Source: Cephalothrix simula
Lineage: Eukaryota; Nemertea; Palaeonemertea; Archinemertea; Cephalotrichidae
NCBI GenBank assembly: GCA_035591015.1
Contig: JAXIUW010216175.1
Location: 1 to 10,772, forward strand
Direction of reading: 5' to 3'
Length of the DNA: 10,772 bases
Shown here: positions 1 through 9,453 of the stretch, in pieces
Numbering within the stretch: position 1 is the stretch's first letter
How the letters are laid out: the number at the start of each line of letters is the position of its first letter
The notes under the pieces: generated by a model
The model's input: the letters and a program-made list of their open reading frames with translations, nothing else
Databases searched by the model: none
What the model was told of the DNA's origin: nothing
Position numbers and translations under genes: made by a program

Positions 1-230
1 ATATACAATATACCGGTGGCCGTGGGTGCATTGACCAAGAAACAAGTTTTCGTCATTCCTCACTGAGACTGAGTAAGGGCAAGGCAAAGTTTCTGTATAT
101 TGGGACATAGCGAGCGCAGCCAATTTGATGCTTATTTTGCTCTTTAGAATGATCCCAGACATAAATTTAAAGAATATGTAAATATATTCGGTTGTTGATG
201 ATCATAGTTCGCAATCATTGTAGAGATTTT

Positions 231-462
231 GGTGCATTGTGGTGCCTTGTAAATAGTTAGATGATGGCACATTGTGGGGCCGTATGTAATTATACATAGT
301 AAAGGCACATTGTGGTGCTCATTATCAAATATTGGCACATTGTGGTGCCCGATTTAATTTATATTTAAGGCACATAATGTGGTGCTCAGCACATTGTGGT
401 GCTCAATATCATGTTTTGGGACATTGTAGTGTCTTACTTTAATTCTCGCACATTGTGGTGCC
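231..462. repeat. Eight-copy array of a 16-bp near-palindrome (GGCACATTGTGGTGCC)
   Basis: Copies start at 231, 266, 304, 334, 369, 388, 418 and 447. They agree with the consensus at most positions, and the copy at 369 has a 2-base insertion. Between them are AT-rich stretches of about 1-22 bp that are not alike, so the conserved part is the 16-mer itself. Its ends GGCAC/GTGCC pair as a short hairpin. Each unit includes TGTGGT (RUNX-type core) and, on the other strand, ACAATG (SOX-type core). These matches are suggestive only. Confidence 0.85.
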
Positions 463-756
463 TTATAAAAAATTTTTGGCAAACTACGGTAATTTAGAAC
501 CATAAAGTATCATACTATAGTCAAGTTGAACTTTTTCGATTCCGCAAGGACTATCATACTAGAAAAGCATAATTTTACTTTTCATAACGTTTACCCTTCA
601 AAGACAAATAAATTCCTTAGCTAACCTTGAAGAGATTGGAATGGAATGTATTTGGCTAGCGGTATGGTTTTATTGCACATGCCTACCCCGGGAACGAGGC
701 AGGCCCCCTTTGCCCTCATGTTAGCATCCAGAAAAAAGGTTGAACGGAATAACTAG
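463..756. other. Noncoding stretch without recognisable features
   Basis: AT-rich to about 650, then locally GC-richer with a small GCCT/AGGC foldback near 679-702. No ORF with family resemblance and no RNA gene is seen. Confidence 0.5.
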
Positions 757-901
757 CCAGGGTTTCAGAATATTCTATATAATGTACATGTATATTTTTT
801 TGTATACCAAGGGTCCGCCGGTCAGGGCTTCTTTGTCTAGGGATTTTAATATTGGCGCCAGGTCTAGGGTTATGGGTGCCCGTCATTCTTTAAAGGGAAT
901 A

Positions 902-1031
902 AATTATTTACTCTTCTCAGGAGAAAACTTTTTTTTTTGCATTTACCCTCCTAAGAGGAGTCATTAATTGCGTTTACTCCCATCAGAGGAATCAATCATT
1001 GTATTTACCCTTCTCAGAGGCAATATAATAA
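902..1031. repeat. 31-bp tandem repeat, about four units
   Basis: Units at 939-969, 970-1000 and 1001-1031 share GYRTTTAC, a pyrimidine-rich centre, CAGAGGA and an AT-rich end. A diverged first unit (902-938) has a T run inserted. The units run directly head to tail. Confidence 0.8.
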
Positions 1032-1040
1032 AATAATACT

Positions 1041-1127
1041 TAGTACCGTTACTAGCGGTAATAGGCAACGGTACCGGTACTGAGGCCCGAGTACCGCCGG
1101 TACCGGTACTGGTACTGGTACCGTTGC
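1041..1127. repeat. GGTACC/ACCGGT palindromic simple-repeat cluster
   Basis: Alternating GGTACC, ACCGGT and GGTACT hexamers fill this stretch. The outer arms GCAACGGTACCGGTAC (1065-1080) and GTACTGGTACCGTTGC (1112-1127) are inverted copies with one mismatch, so the region can form a hairpin. Confidence 0.8.
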
Positions 1128-1455
1128 AAACCCTGGTTCTGATGCCCCTTCTAGGAGATCTCGACGGGGAGGGCGAAGTTTAACCGTTTTACGGCGGTTC
1201 ATCCAATTTTTCCATCCATTCGTGTACTGGAAAAAATAAATTTTTAACAGAAAACTGACATGTCTTTTGGACTCGTAAGAAAATAAAAATAGTTTTAGGA
1301 CAAATAACGATGCCAAAAGGCTCAGTAAAAGAATAAATTAATATTAATAATTTTAAATAAATGAAACGAATAAATATGAGATCGCATCACGGCTTATATA
1401 AGTCGCTAGAGTGTGGTTGAAATTTAAAATAATGAAAAGATGACCTTGTGACTGA

Positions 1456-1471
1456 TGACGTCATGACGTCA
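1456..1471. promoter_or_regulatory. Tandem pair of perfect TGACGTCA (CRE/ATF-type) octamers
   Basis: Two full palindromic octamers lie back to back (1456-1463 and 1464-1471). TGACGTCA is the established binding site of CREB/ATF bZIP factors. No gene start is visible nearby, so a promoter role is unproven. The octamer also occurs inside the SINE and MITE of this window, so a repeat origin is possible. Confidence 0.4.
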
Positions 1472-2667
1472 ACGATTACATGAATATCTAATCATTTGAG
1501 TATCGTATTCCGGAATCCAGGGCCTCTTTAAATTTAAGATTATCCCAATTACGAGCTGTCATGGAACAAACCACAAGAATATTATTAAAGGCAAAGTTAT
1601 AAAAATGATGATAAATTCATGCATATTATATAGGATACATTTATATAAATATTTTAAAGAGTAAACAGGAAAACCTGAGAGAAAGACGCATTTTAAGGCG
1701 TGCCAAATGCCTTTGACATAAAAATCATCTACCTAAAATTGATTGAAAAGATAATTAAGGAAATAATAGGTGATTGATAAGTAATCTAATATATAGTGCT
1801 AGATCGTGAAAAAATCTTTATTTTCAAAAGGCATAGATCATTTTCTAAATACTAAATGAAACGGTCACTCAATAACCTGTAACTCTTTATTCGACATTTC
1901 AAAGGCACGTGAAAAGATAAATACATGTATGTATTCGAGAACAAATAATACTAGGAGTTTCAGGCACAAACAACAACAATTTTATCAAAAAGACACTTTG
2001 GGGTTCACGAATAGATATTAAGCAACAGCTTAGCCTTTAGGTATATTCTGAAGTCATAACAATTTTAGTCTAAATTTTAAAACTGTATGAAAATAAAAGA
2101 GAAATACAATTAACTGATCAAATTCTTGAAGAAACTGGCATCACGTTCTAAAGTTATACCTTTTCTGGGATTACGACTATTCCTTGCCTTTTTAAAATAC
2201 AATATCTAAACTACAAGCTGACGTAACAAAAAATAACAATAATAATGAAGTAAACTTTGAGACAGATCATAAACTTGGAATGCATGCAGAAGGGTGAGTT
2301 TTGAAACATAAAATTACGATTTAAAGGGAAAAAAGCAAAATAAAGATCGTTAACAAATATACTTAGTACATTCATGAGACAATATTTACATTGATTCTTA
2401 TGCTATAGTTGAGCAAAAAAGATGTGAGCGATCAAGAAAATGCGATAATTGTAAAATACAGGTAAATATCAGAAAGACACATTAAGATACAGTAAAATAG
2501 CACATGAGAGGCGTGACCTTTCAAGTCACTTGGCACGCCTTCGACAGGAAATATACAAAAATAATACAGTATTTTTATTTGTGAGCAGTATTCAGGTTTG
2601 ATGGCACATAGAACCTTCCGAGTCATCTACTTTACACATACAGTTAATGTGGAAGATCATAGTTTTA

Positions 2668-2724
2668 CACACATTTAAATTGTAAAATACACTTTCTGTG
2701 TAAATACACACAATTTAATGTGTG
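2668..2724. repeat. Foldback with 15-16 bp arms
   Basis: The left arm CACACATTTAAATTGT (2668-2683) and right arm ACAATTTAATGTGTG (2710-2724) are inverted copies differing by one bulged base. The interior also has TACAC/GTGTA pairing. It could be a small MITE relic or a hairpin in a transcribed region. Confidence 0.6.
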
Positions 2725-4361
2725 AATGGCCATTCGTCTAAATGCAAATTTCTATAAAATTATTGAGCACAAAGTTATGATTTTTTTGTAAAGTAATTGT
2801 TCATTTTTGATCATGTCCATAATAATTTAGTTCCTTAATATTCAGCACCTTTAAGATAATACCATAACTTCATGCACAGTAACTTTACATAATACTAGGC
2901 CGTACAATGATTCTTAAAACAAGTTAATCTTAGATTAGTTCTAAGCTGCCAATCTATGTGTATTATTTTTTGAGACTCTAAAATAGTGCGTCAATATTGC
3001 ACAAAATGTTGAAATGCATTTGATTGCAATTAAAAGATGAAGAAAAACTTGTCTTAAGATTACACAATCACCTAAATACTAAAACTGCTCTATCCTAAAA
3101 GCACCTAATATAAAGTAAAAGAAAAATAAACAAAAAAATGGAACGCGGGCGAATGTGGAGGCTGAAGCGGCTAAAAAACCGTCTCATTCAAAGTGAGAGA
3201 TAAAACATTTTGGCACATTTCATTTTGTGAATGTGTACTATGATAAAACTGAATAAAATGAGACGAAAACTTGAAATCTGATATTAATTTTCAGTTAAAA
3301 AGTTAAAGTTAAAAATATCGAACCGAACGGAAGATCATTTGATGCTTGCCAAATATGGCGTCCATCATATTTGATCAAAATTAGAAAAGATGTTGTACAG
3401 ATTGATTACAAAATTTGAAAATTTTTAACATCAACAACAGTAAATTAATCATACCTAATACGATCGATAAATTCATATTAAAATTTTTAAAAGATTGTAT
3501 TTTACAGATAAAAATAGCATTTTTGAACTACACTAACCGCGACAAATCCAAACAGATTATATCACAAGATGAAGATTAAAGAATAGATTTATATATTTTT
3601 TAGAATACTGGAATAGTTAACTATATACAAAATTTAGTATCCCCCAGCTAAATTGATATGTGAAAATAGACACCTTTTGAAATTGAAAATCTACTGAAAA
3701 TTATTTTAGTAATTAGCTGGATGGGAAATACGCAACAGTACGCAATTAGGTTACAACATGTAAAATTAAAGAAGAAAACTTCCCTTCTTAGGAAAATGAC
3801 CCATTACAATGGCAATGGAATGACATGAAGCATTAACAAAAAACATCAAACGTTTAACCATTAGTAGCACCATAGATATATAATGTAGACCAAAAAAATT
3901 ACTGAACAACACATAGTTGTGAGCGGAAAAATATTTTAGTCTGAACATCTTGTTAAAAGTTAAAGAAATAAAATAAACTTGATATAAATGTAAAAAATTA
4001 AATAGATCGATGACCAGCATTTCACACATTAAGCTATCGATACGATGTTATATTTAATTAGTTAATTACAAATGTTTAAAAATGAAAAAATCTAAATTAA
4101 AATATTAGTTCATAAAATGCCCGCTGTGGTTTTAAAAGTCGTCGTAATTAAAATAAAGAACATAAAATTCATAAAAACTTTGTAAACCTGAATCATTTTA
4201 ACGGCAATTCCTTAAAAAGAGTAATCTACAATGTATGTACAGAATCTAGATCTATAATCAAAAAATTTAAATGTGAAATTCAAAATTACTATAATGTTCT
4301 AGAAAATAAAATTAAAACTTAAAAGTTCGTGTTAAACGAGTGCTAAAGCAACCAACGAAAT

Positions 4362-5193
4362 TTTATTTTGATTTTAGGCTATCGTATAAAATTATCACAT
4401 AATTATCCAAGAGTTCTTGGAATATAAATAAAATCAGATATTCTCTTATTTGTTATTAAAGGCGAATATACAGCCCACAAAATAACCACAAAACAAATAC
4501 AAATGTGCTCGTTGGCAATTATACAAAGAACGTCGTCTTTTGAAACCACAATATGAAATCTAAATTAATTAGGGACAGATGTCCAGACTCTTTTTTAAGT
4601 TTTTAACATCAAAAACATTCATTCAAAAATTTACACTTTTTGAAGCACACACAGAATGCCAGACTGGCAAAGAATAAATTCTTAACATTTCATTATGGCA
4701 ATATAGAGTCTCAGTTATAAATTATAAATGCCTTGAAAGGGAACTAACATAAAATCACTTGTTAATTATGAGTTATTATGTTTTTTGTTTGATACAGCGC
4801 AAGTTTTTAAGTTAGTCTTAACCCTATCAGTATATTTTTTCAATATATCTAAAATTATAGTACTCTTAATATAGTACATGAACTGGCTTAGCCTTTAATA
4901 TTAAAAATAACAAACAACAAAACGAAAATTTGTTCATTTACATCCACATAGATTTATCTAAAGCTGCAAAGGGAAGCTATGGGACATTCAAAACTAATTT
5001 AAAATTTAAGGATATTCTATACAATTAACTTGTACAAAGTACTTACTACATAGGTAATATCACAATCCACAGCTCAAGGCAATGATTAAATTTTTAAAAT
5101 TTTAAGGCAAAAAATATAATCTGTACACCAGATTGAAATAAAGCATACCAATTATATTTTGGTATAGAAAAAAGCATAATATTAACGCATAAA
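4362..5193 (-). other. Probable CUX 3' UTR with candidate poly(A) signals
   Basis: The first minus-strand ATTAAA after the TGA stop is at 4899-4894, and the first canonical AATAAA is at 4367-4362. Use of these would give a 3' UTR of roughly 0.3 or 0.85 kb. AT-rich DNA produces such hexamers by chance, so the true end is uncertain. No coding feature is present. Confidence 0.4.
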
Positions 5194-6089
5194 TCAAAAC
5201 TCCCAATCATCGTGGGATTTTGTAACATGTATATTCTGCTGTAACTTTTTAATGTTTTCCTTTCGATCAACATCATCCCAGTTGATTTCTACAGCATCAA
5301 TTGCTTTTTGAATTCTCTCGATTTTTGAGTTACGAAAATTATGTTTTTCTTTTTGTTTTTCTCTACTTTCTAAATCATCTCCATTAGTTTCATTGTCTTT
5401 TACACTATTTTCCACATGATTATCTTCAATGGCGTCTGCGTTTCCAATGCTAGCCTCGCTTCCATTTTCTACACTTCCGGGTTCCCCATCAGCACGTGAC
5501 CTATCTAATTGTATACCTTGATAAACCCACTGGGGACGAGCACACTTCCGCTTGTGGGACGATGAGCGCCGACTATTTTGCTGAATCGGAGAAGGCACAT
5601 TACCTACACTGTCGTTATCAGACAGGGGTTCCGTTTTCATATTTAGAGGGGCAGCTTCAGTATCTGAGTTAGCAGACGAACCACGATTTAGAACGGGCTC
5701 AAAAGATGGAAACATCCACTGGCTCATTTCGCGCGTTTGTGGATTCATGTAATGATTTAGATCTTGCTCCGATACATCGGAGGTATCAGAGCGAGAATCA
5801 TCAATGTCGTCCATTTTCATTTGATCGATTTCTGAGGTGGGTGTTACACCGGCTTGTTGTTTTGTTCGCATTCTATGATTGTGGAACCAATTAATGACCG
5901 TTTTCGGCGTGACGTTGAGTTGACCCGCTAAACCTTCAATTGTACCCTGGCTCGGGTACGGATCATGCTGGTAAGCATTTCGTAATACATCTTTTTGATC
6001 TTCGTTAAAGAATACTCTAGGCTTTTTCAACATCATACTTCCAGAGTCATTGCTATTTTCATCAGCGCTGCTCTTACGTTTTCGGTGAA
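5194..6089 (-). CDS. CUX1: CUX homeobox gene, terminal exon with homeodomain and C-terminal tail
   Basis: The last coding exon begins after the acceptor CTAATTTTTCAG in phase 1, so that A from the previous exon plus TT makes an ATT codon, and it ends at TGA 5196-5194. It adds 297 residues. A basic segment HRKRKSS, a likely nuclear localisation signal, precedes the 60-residue homeodomain at 6030-5851. That domain opens LKKPRVFFNEDQ and its recognition helix contains TVINWFHNHRMR. Position 50 is histidine and position 51 asparagine, diagnostic of the CUX class. The 218-residue tail is rich in S, D, E and N. It contains MKTEP (5640-5626, SUMO-like), a basic patch SSSHKRK, and a C-terminal pair of I-x-x-[IL]-Q-x-x-I motifs ending in DDWEF. 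By family analogy the tail carries the repression function; this is inference. Homeodomain identity is near certain, and no internal splice is needed because the frame stays open to the stop. Confidence 0.95.
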
Positions 6090-7340
6090 CTGAAAAATTA
6101 GATAAAGAAAATCTAAGTAAGAGACAAATTAGAAAGGAAATAAATAAGATTTCCAATAAAATGAAATGTTTAATAAATTTTATCATTCAATGGTTGTGCT
6201 TTCAGGGTAATGATATTTAGTGATATTTCTTAGATAAAACTGAAAAACCGTTGAATAATAACGTTATTGCACTTTTTTCGTGAAATAACTATATTACCAA
6301 TTATCATAGCGCTTAATCCTAACAAACGGACCCATAGTATAGCAAAAAATTATATATCAATAGTAATAATAAATATATTCTCACTAAATATAGGTGAAGG
6401 TATCACTTGCAAACACGACTAGTTCCAGCCAGAAAAACTTAAATTTTTGCTAATCAACCGTCTTAAAAGAACCTGTGCCATAAAATATTATCTTTAAAGG
6501 TACGAATCGAATGATATTCATAAAAAGGCAATAGAATTTCAATATCAAGGAGCAGTAATTAGCTTGTGTTACTTGTAGTTAAATATATCCTGACGAGTTA
6601 TGTAATATTTACAGTGAAAAAAACTTCAGGTTTAGAATTAACGAAAGTTCGAGCCACAAAGCAAAGCTATTTAGAGGCTTTGCAAAAAGATTCAATAAAA
6701 ATTGTAGATTATTTGATATTTTGACGACATTAAGTTTTACGCTATAATACAGAACTGTACAATGGAACATGGGGATCAATGGTAAAAAATTTTAACCAAC
6801 ATTCAGGAACACGCAGAGAAATATATATATATATAAAATAAAGTTGGAATATTAAGCAAAAAATGTCTTTTTAAAGATTTTCATGCTTATTTTAGATTGA
6901 AGAGATAATGCTTAACGCCATTCTAATAAGCTTTTTAGGTATCATAACCATACACAATTTTCAAGCTGGGTAAAACAACATTTTACTATCTTACTGGCAT
7001 TTTAAACGTTCGCTGATAGTTATGAAAATACGACATTGGGAGTAAATCGGTAGAACAACAAGAGAAAAAATTTTCAAAAATCGCCTTTAAAGGAAATTGG
7101 TTTAAAACACGATCATATTCATCATGCCTGCACGATCATTACATTTTTACAAACATGCTTTTAAAACCTGAATTCTGAAATGAGATACTGGTTATACAAA
7201 TAAGAAACAACGATAAAAAAGGAGTGCAAACAATCGATTACAAGGATGTTAGTAAAACATAATAGCATTAGCTGCAGCAGAAGTGCCCACATAGCATAAC
7301 ATGCGATGTATCATGCCCTCACATGCGTCTCGTTACTCAC
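6090..7340 (-). other. CUX intron between CR3 and homeodomain exons
   Basis: This 1251-bp intron runs from GTGAGT at 7340 to the TAATTTTTCAG acceptor ending at 6090, phase 1 at both ends. It is AT-rich. I see nothing in it beyond a short AT dinucleotide run (6821-6835) and scattered A/T homopolymers. The hydrophobic peptide that an open frame predicts just upstream of the homeodomain exon is translated intron, not a transmembrane segment. Confidence 0.9.
6821..6835. repeat. Short (AT)n microsatellite
   Basis: An uninterrupted AT dinucleotide run of 15 bases in the CR3-homeodomain intron. Confidence 0.8.
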
Positions 7341-7781
7341 TTTTAATTTGTGAACGGTAAGCCCTTAATTTTTCTACATTGTGAGGATCCATCAACCATC
7401 GATGCATCTTGATATAAGGCTCACGGCCTTTGAGACTCAGCATATACCACGGCTTTGGTTTCGATAATAACTCACTAACAGTACCTTGAGACAACCCAAG
7501 AATAGTTTCACCGAAAATCCTCTGGCCCATATTACTAGCTTGTAATACTTCTTTTATGCGTGAAGTCAAAGCCATAGTATCCAAATCAGTATTGAGCATA
7601 TGCATGTCACATGGATCCTGTTTCATCTGTAGTGGGGTGGGTGGTAACATGGGTGAAAATAGTTCTAGTGGGAATACCATCGGCGGACATGGCTGTGGTA
7701 TAGGCTTCTCCAGAAGTACTCCCTTAGCTGTGGAAAGCAGAGTTTCAAGATGTAGGGGGGTGTTGGTAGGCACTTCTGCTT
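7341..7781 (-). CDS. CUX1: CUX homeobox gene, internal exon with third CUT domain (CR3)
   Basis: This 441-nt exon starts and ends in phase 1. The acceptor is a pyrimidine-rich tract ending TTCTCCAG, and its first two bases complete a GAA codon with the last G of the previous exon. The donor is AAAA/GTGAGT. After a proline-rich stretch, the CUT domain spans about residues 404-480 of the partial protein (7596-7366): [54 protein letters not shown], then DPHNVEKL. It is closer to human CUX CR3 ([28 protein letters not shown]) than to CR2, which fixes its identity and order. In CUX proteins CR3 works with the homeodomain or CR2 in sequence-specific DNA binding. If the intron after it were retained, an in-frame TAA inside the donor region (GTGAGTAA) would stop translation almost at once, giving a form without a homeodomain. 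A second possible acceptor AG lies 6 nt downstream. Confidence 0.94.
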
Positions 7782-8391
7782 CTGGAGAATTCGGGGAAGG
7801 ATTGGAAGTGAACATTACGAAGGTCGAGAAGTATGCCAAAGATTAGCTTCTTTCAGCAGTCATTTTCCGCAGTACCAGTACAGTGGCAGTACTCTAATGA
7901 TGAAGTAAATCAGCTAGTACATTCTAAATTGTAGGGATAGTTATTAGTTTGCTTACAAAGAGCTTTTAACGGTTTTTATGAAGTGTCATGAGCCTGTCAT
8001 GTGCTTTAATTCGTACTAATATAATAAAAAACTGCACGTCGAAAGGAAACGTTTTGCATTGCGTAACGCCTTCTAGGTGAACCATTCAGTACCTGTGCGT
8101 TAACCACGTCCATCGGTGAAAATATAGGTCAATCAAGCGTATCGGGCATTGATATATCTCTTGTTATGATACATTTTAAGTATCAATCATAAAGGACCAA
8201 TAAACCTTCCCAGCTGCCGGAGGAAGAGCAAAGGTGCGTCACCAACGTCGTTTAACATAGTTTTAAACAAAACTTCTACAAACTGCAGGATGAATTATTT
8301 TTAAAAATATTATAGACCGAACCCAAAGTGGATCTTAATGTATGTGCTAAAAGCAGTATTTTTATATGTAGGTGAATTTGTGGAAAAACAG

Positions 8392-8660
8392 TATCCTGGA
8401 TGGCCGAGTGGTTAAAGGCGCTGAACTAGATGTAGGTCATGACGTCAAAAAACTCCTTCGTCATGGCTCGCGTGAGTTCGAGTCTTACCGTCGGCAGATC
8501 AAGAGAGGCAGATGCTGGATGGCTCGGTCAGCATTAAAAAAGTGGAGAGGGGGACTAGGAACTGCGAAAGCGCCCAAAGGGCTCAGTGCTCTTCATATGG
8601 GCTTGCAGTGGCCCCTTCCCTCTAGGATAAAAACCCCGACTCTAGCGGTATATAGAAAAT
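8392..8660 (+). mobile_element. tRNA-Ser(AGA)-derived SINE
   Basis: The head (about 8394-8496) follows a class II tRNA. It has a perfect pol III A box TGGCCGAGTGG (8401-8411), GGC closing the D stem, a loop with AGA in the anticodon position (8428-8430), a long variable arm with a 7-bp CATGACG/CGTCATG stem (8438-8444 and 8459-8465), a T arm with a 5-bp stem, and the B box GTTCGAGTC (8476-8484). The acceptor halves (8394-8400 and 8489-8495) do not pair, so this is not a working tRNA. A GC-richer, tRNA-unrelated body follows to about 8660, ending near an ACCCCGACTCTAGCGGT segment. The layout (tRNA head, body, no ORF) is that of a SINE. I could not define target-site duplications or the exact 3' end, and I do not recognise the body as a named family. 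Confidence 0.8.
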
Positions 8661-8956
8661 AGCGAAAGTCGATGACATTTCATTTAAATTTATTTTAATG
8701 TTCACTTCCAAGTTCCAGTTTGCATTTTTCTAATGGCGCAAAATAACTCAGAATCAGAGTGCCCAAACTACTAGAATAAAACTACAAGCAAGTGACAGAA
8801 AAGTGACTCTAATAATCCTGTGACTTTTAACAAACTAAAAGTGTCAAATCAATCGTGTAATGAAATCTAACATTAACAACTAAGATGCTGGAACTATTTA
8901 TTTATCTTTCGCACCAATCAGAATAAATGCTAAGTTCTTTAAGTTTTACGATATTA

Positions 8957-9300
8957 GCGAGTTTTTACAAAATGTACGAAAACCGAATTCCGAATTTGCT
9001 AATTATAAAGGCCTGCACCAGGGTAAGAATTGCTTCAACCAAGGCAAGACCATAACAAAATCTACCCTATAACAGCCTAACGACACGAGTTATAAAGCCC
9101 AATGACGTCATAAGTGATTTCGGGTTAAATCATTTGTGACGTCAAACTGACGTTATTGGGTCTCATAAGTTATGCCGTCAGGCTGTTAGGGTAGATTTTG
9201 TTATGGTCTTGCCTTGGGTGAAGAAATTGTTACCCTGGTTCCCTTCCATTCTGTATAATGAACAAATTCGTAATTCAGAGTTCAGTTTGCGAAAACTCGC
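8957..9300. mobile_element. Near-palindromic MITE (344 bp) with TATTA target duplication
   Basis: The whole segment is an imperfect inverted repeat. The ends are GCGAGTTTT (8957-8965) and AAAACTCGC (9292-9300). A perfect 30-bp arm pair lies inside (9039-9068 against 9188-9217), and the centre around 9100-9160 also folds back. It is flanked on both sides by TATTA (8952-8956 and 9301-9305), a clean 5-bp target-site duplication, or minimally TA. There is no coding capacity, so it is a non-autonomous DNA element. The termini do not let me assign a superfamily: a TA reading would suggest Tc1/mariner-like, while 5 bp fits few families. Confidence 0.88.
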
Positions 9301-9453
9301 TATTACTTGATATTTTTCTCTTTTTAAAATATTTCTGTAATTCTGAGAACGTCAAGAGATAAATACACAGTTCATAGTTATGTAATTTAGTCTAAACATT
9401 TGTGTAAATTCAACAGTGAAGTATGAGTACGGTCAAATATGCATAATTCTTAC

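Larger units (their letters stand above)
757..1136. repeat. GC-richer repeat block, possibly a degraded mobile element
   Basis: The block is delimited by an inverted 9-mer, CCAGGGTTT (757-765) and AAACCCTGG (1128-1136). Inside are a 31-bp tandem repeat and a GGTACC palindromic cluster, both listed separately. Composition differs from the AT-rich flanks. I see no protein-coding remnant; an open frame encoding VPVPVP arises from the simple repeat. It may be a decayed non-autonomous element or just clustered simple repeats. Confidence 0.4.
1137..4361. other. AT-rich noncoding region, no supportable gene
   Basis: About 3.2 kb with frequent stops in all frames. The only open frames are short, hydrophobic or low-complexity, and show no family resemblance (for example 2432-2626 and 3766-4029 on the minus strand). 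It contains small foldbacks at 2509-2540, 2668-2724, 3180-3265 and 3644-3720. It may include the distal part of a long CUX 3' UTR or be intergenic. Confidence 0.6.
7782..9453 (-). other. CUX intron between CR2 and CR3 exons
   Basis: This 1672-bp intron is bounded by GTAAGAA (donor, from 9453) and a TTCTCCAG acceptor ending at 7782. Both sides are phase 1, so no missing exon is needed. It contains a tRNA-derived SINE (about 8392-8660) and a palindromic MITE (8957-9300), which together make up over a third of its length. Elsewhere I see no conserved coding stretch. The open frame on the plus strand at 7556-7846 is antisense to the CR3 exon and not a gene. Confidence 0.9.

Noticed and set aside
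231-462. CRISPR-like array of short repeats and unlike spacers
   Set aside because: Units are 16 bp with 1-22 bp spacers of irregular length, in an animal genome with no cas genes.
740-967. Plus-strand 75-codon ORF
   Set aside because: It runs across low-complexity and tandem-repeat sequence, with no recognisable domain.
1014-1316. Minus-strand ORF with VPVPVP
   Set aside because: The peptide comes from the GGTACC-type simple repeat and has no family resemblance.
6090-6186. Transmembrane or signal segment fused ahead of the homeodomain
   Set aside because: It is intron translated through; a good acceptor at 6090/6089 and matching phase exclude it.
7556-7846. Plus-strand ORF antisense to the CR3 exon
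   Set aside because: It is a shadow of the conserved minus-strand coding sequence and resembles no family.
8394-8496. Functional tRNA-Ser gene
   Set aside because: The acceptor halves do not pair, the variable region is oversized, and a SINE-type body follows without a pol III T-run.
8372-8662. Plus-strand 96-codon ORF
   Set aside because: It lies over the SINE, including the tRNA-derived head, so it is fortuitous.
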